Assembly (NCBI GenBank): GCA_045591175.1
Contig: JAZNSI010000011.1
Span: 24,893 to 88,892, forward strand
DNA length: 64,000 bases
Reading direction: 5' to 3'
DNA from: UBA11524 sp045591175
Lineage (GTDB): Bacteria; Bacillota; Clostridia; Christensenellales; Aristaeellaceae
Shown: piece after piece, positions 63,580-64,000 of the stretch
Layout: each line of letters opens with the position of its first letter
Position numbering within the stretch: the stretch's first letter is position 1
The notes under the pieces: generated by a model
Seen by the model: only the letters and a program-made list of their open reading frames with translations
What the model was told of the DNA's origin: nothing
The model's database searches: none
Made by a program: the position numbers and the translations under genes

Positions 63580-64000
63580 ATGCTTTACACCAAGGAAGTT
63601 GAAGAAATGGTCTGTGTCGCCAAGGGCCCCAACCACGGCCCCGCGCCCATCCCGGAAGAGGGCAAGTGGATCCAGGCTAAGGAGATCAAGGACATCTCCG
63701 GTCTGACCCACGGTATTGGCTGGTGCGCCCCCCAGCAGGGCACCTGCAAGCTGACCCTGAACGTTAAGGGCGGCGTGATCCAGGAAGCTCTGGTCGAGAC
63801 CATCGGCTGCTCCGGCATGACTCACTCCGCCGCCATGGCCAGCGAGATCCTGCCCGGCAAGACCATCCTGGAGGCTCTGAACACCGACCTGGTGTGCGAC
63901 GCCATCAACACCGCCATGCGCGAACTGTTCCTGCAGATCGTGTACGGCCGCACCCAGTCTGCCTTCTCTGACGACGGTCTGCGCATCGGCGCCGGCCTGG
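63580..64000 (+). CDS. NifU-like iron-sulfur scaffold protein, 3' end outside window
   Basis: The frame is open from ATG 63580 to the window end (140 residues). AGGAGG lies about 8 bases upstream. Cysteines occur in GIGWCAPQQGTCKLTL and TIGCSGMTHSAAMASEIL, the second being the NifU/IscU-type GC-S block. This matches a clostridial family annotated as iron-sulfur cluster assembly scaffold proteins. A TATAAT at 63511-63516 may be its -10 element, but no good -35 is seen. Codon use is strongly biased, as in highly expressed genes. Its C-terminus, and so the third ligand, cannot be checked. Confidence 0.75.
   Translation, partial: MLYTKEVEEMVCVAKGPNHGPAPIPEEGKWIQAKEIKDISGLTHGIGWCAPQQGTCKLTLNVKGGVIQEALVETIGCSGMTHSAAMASEILPGKTILEALNTDLVCDAINTAMRELFLQIVYGRTQSAFSDDGLRIGAGL

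Overview
The window looks like a chromosomal segment of a GC-rich, Gram-positive, spore-forming member of the Clostridia, probably gut-associated. The evidence is sporulation genes (a SpoVM-like micro-gene and a YlmC/YmxH-type PRC-barrel protein), Firmicutes operon orders (ecfA1-ecfA2-ecfT-truA; asd-dapA-dapB behind a lysine riboswitch), a Rex redox repressor, RNase J, many AGGAGG ribosome binding sites, VanW and secreted SH3b proteins, and dockerin modules. I cannot name the species. No tRNA, rRNA, CRISPR array, integrase or transposase was seen.

Layout. 1-4.8 kb: secreted SH3b proteins, then a minus-strand trio made of a MotA/ZorA-like channel with a coiled-coil tail, a MotB/ZorB-like OmpA protein and a small membrane protein. 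5.0-8.4 kb: a small membrane gene, a spoVM-like gene and the lysine-riboswitch asd-dapA-dapB operon. 8.4-9.9 kb: a THF riboswitch controlling folT, then nth. 9.9-21.4 kb: a secreted Ig-like protein, lepB with a DUF951 gene, a CE2-type esterase, murI and a P-loop kinase, an EF-G paralogue, a HAD phosphatase, a PfkB kinase and pepT. 21.4-28.9 kb: an FAD dehydrogenase, an ACT-metallo-beta-lactamase fusion, a phosphoesterase and truA-ecfT-ecfA2-ecfA1. 29-42.8 kb: DUF421/DUF4363, an SH3b protein, glyA, rnj with a structured leader, a YlbF-like gene, mltG, a U32 peptidase, rex, VanW and a sugar nucleotidyltransferase. 43.1-50.5 kb: a cohesin/dockerin cluster. 50.6-64 kb: a second FAD dehydrogenase, MATE, M42 peptidase, a CE1-type esterase, GNAT plus a 55-residue basic protein, rlmA, a degenerate E2-like acyltransferase, an ECF sigma/anti-sigma pair, tyrA, DUF523, an APH-like kinase, ylmC-like, transglutaminase-like and the start of a NifU-like scaffold gene.

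The region most likely to hold an undescribed system is 43149-50486. Five secreted proteins lie in a row. Three end in type-I-like dockerins, one small protein joins a cohesin-like domain to a dockerin of a different sequence type (an adaptor-scaffoldin layout), and the last and largest has an N-terminal cohesin followed by 16 repeats of a His/Cys/CxxC unit. None carries a recognisable glycoside hydrolase, so this looks like a non-cellulolytic, cohesin-dockerin-assembled surface complex. A second candidate is the ZorAB-like motor pair (2243-4782), which has no Zorya effector genes next to it and instead precedes a small membrane protein.

Several RNA-level devices are visible: lysine and THF riboswitches, an unrecognised structured leader before rnj, a hairpin that buries the tyrA ribosome binding site, a promoter embedded at the rnj terminator, and two copies of a palindromic intergenic repeat.
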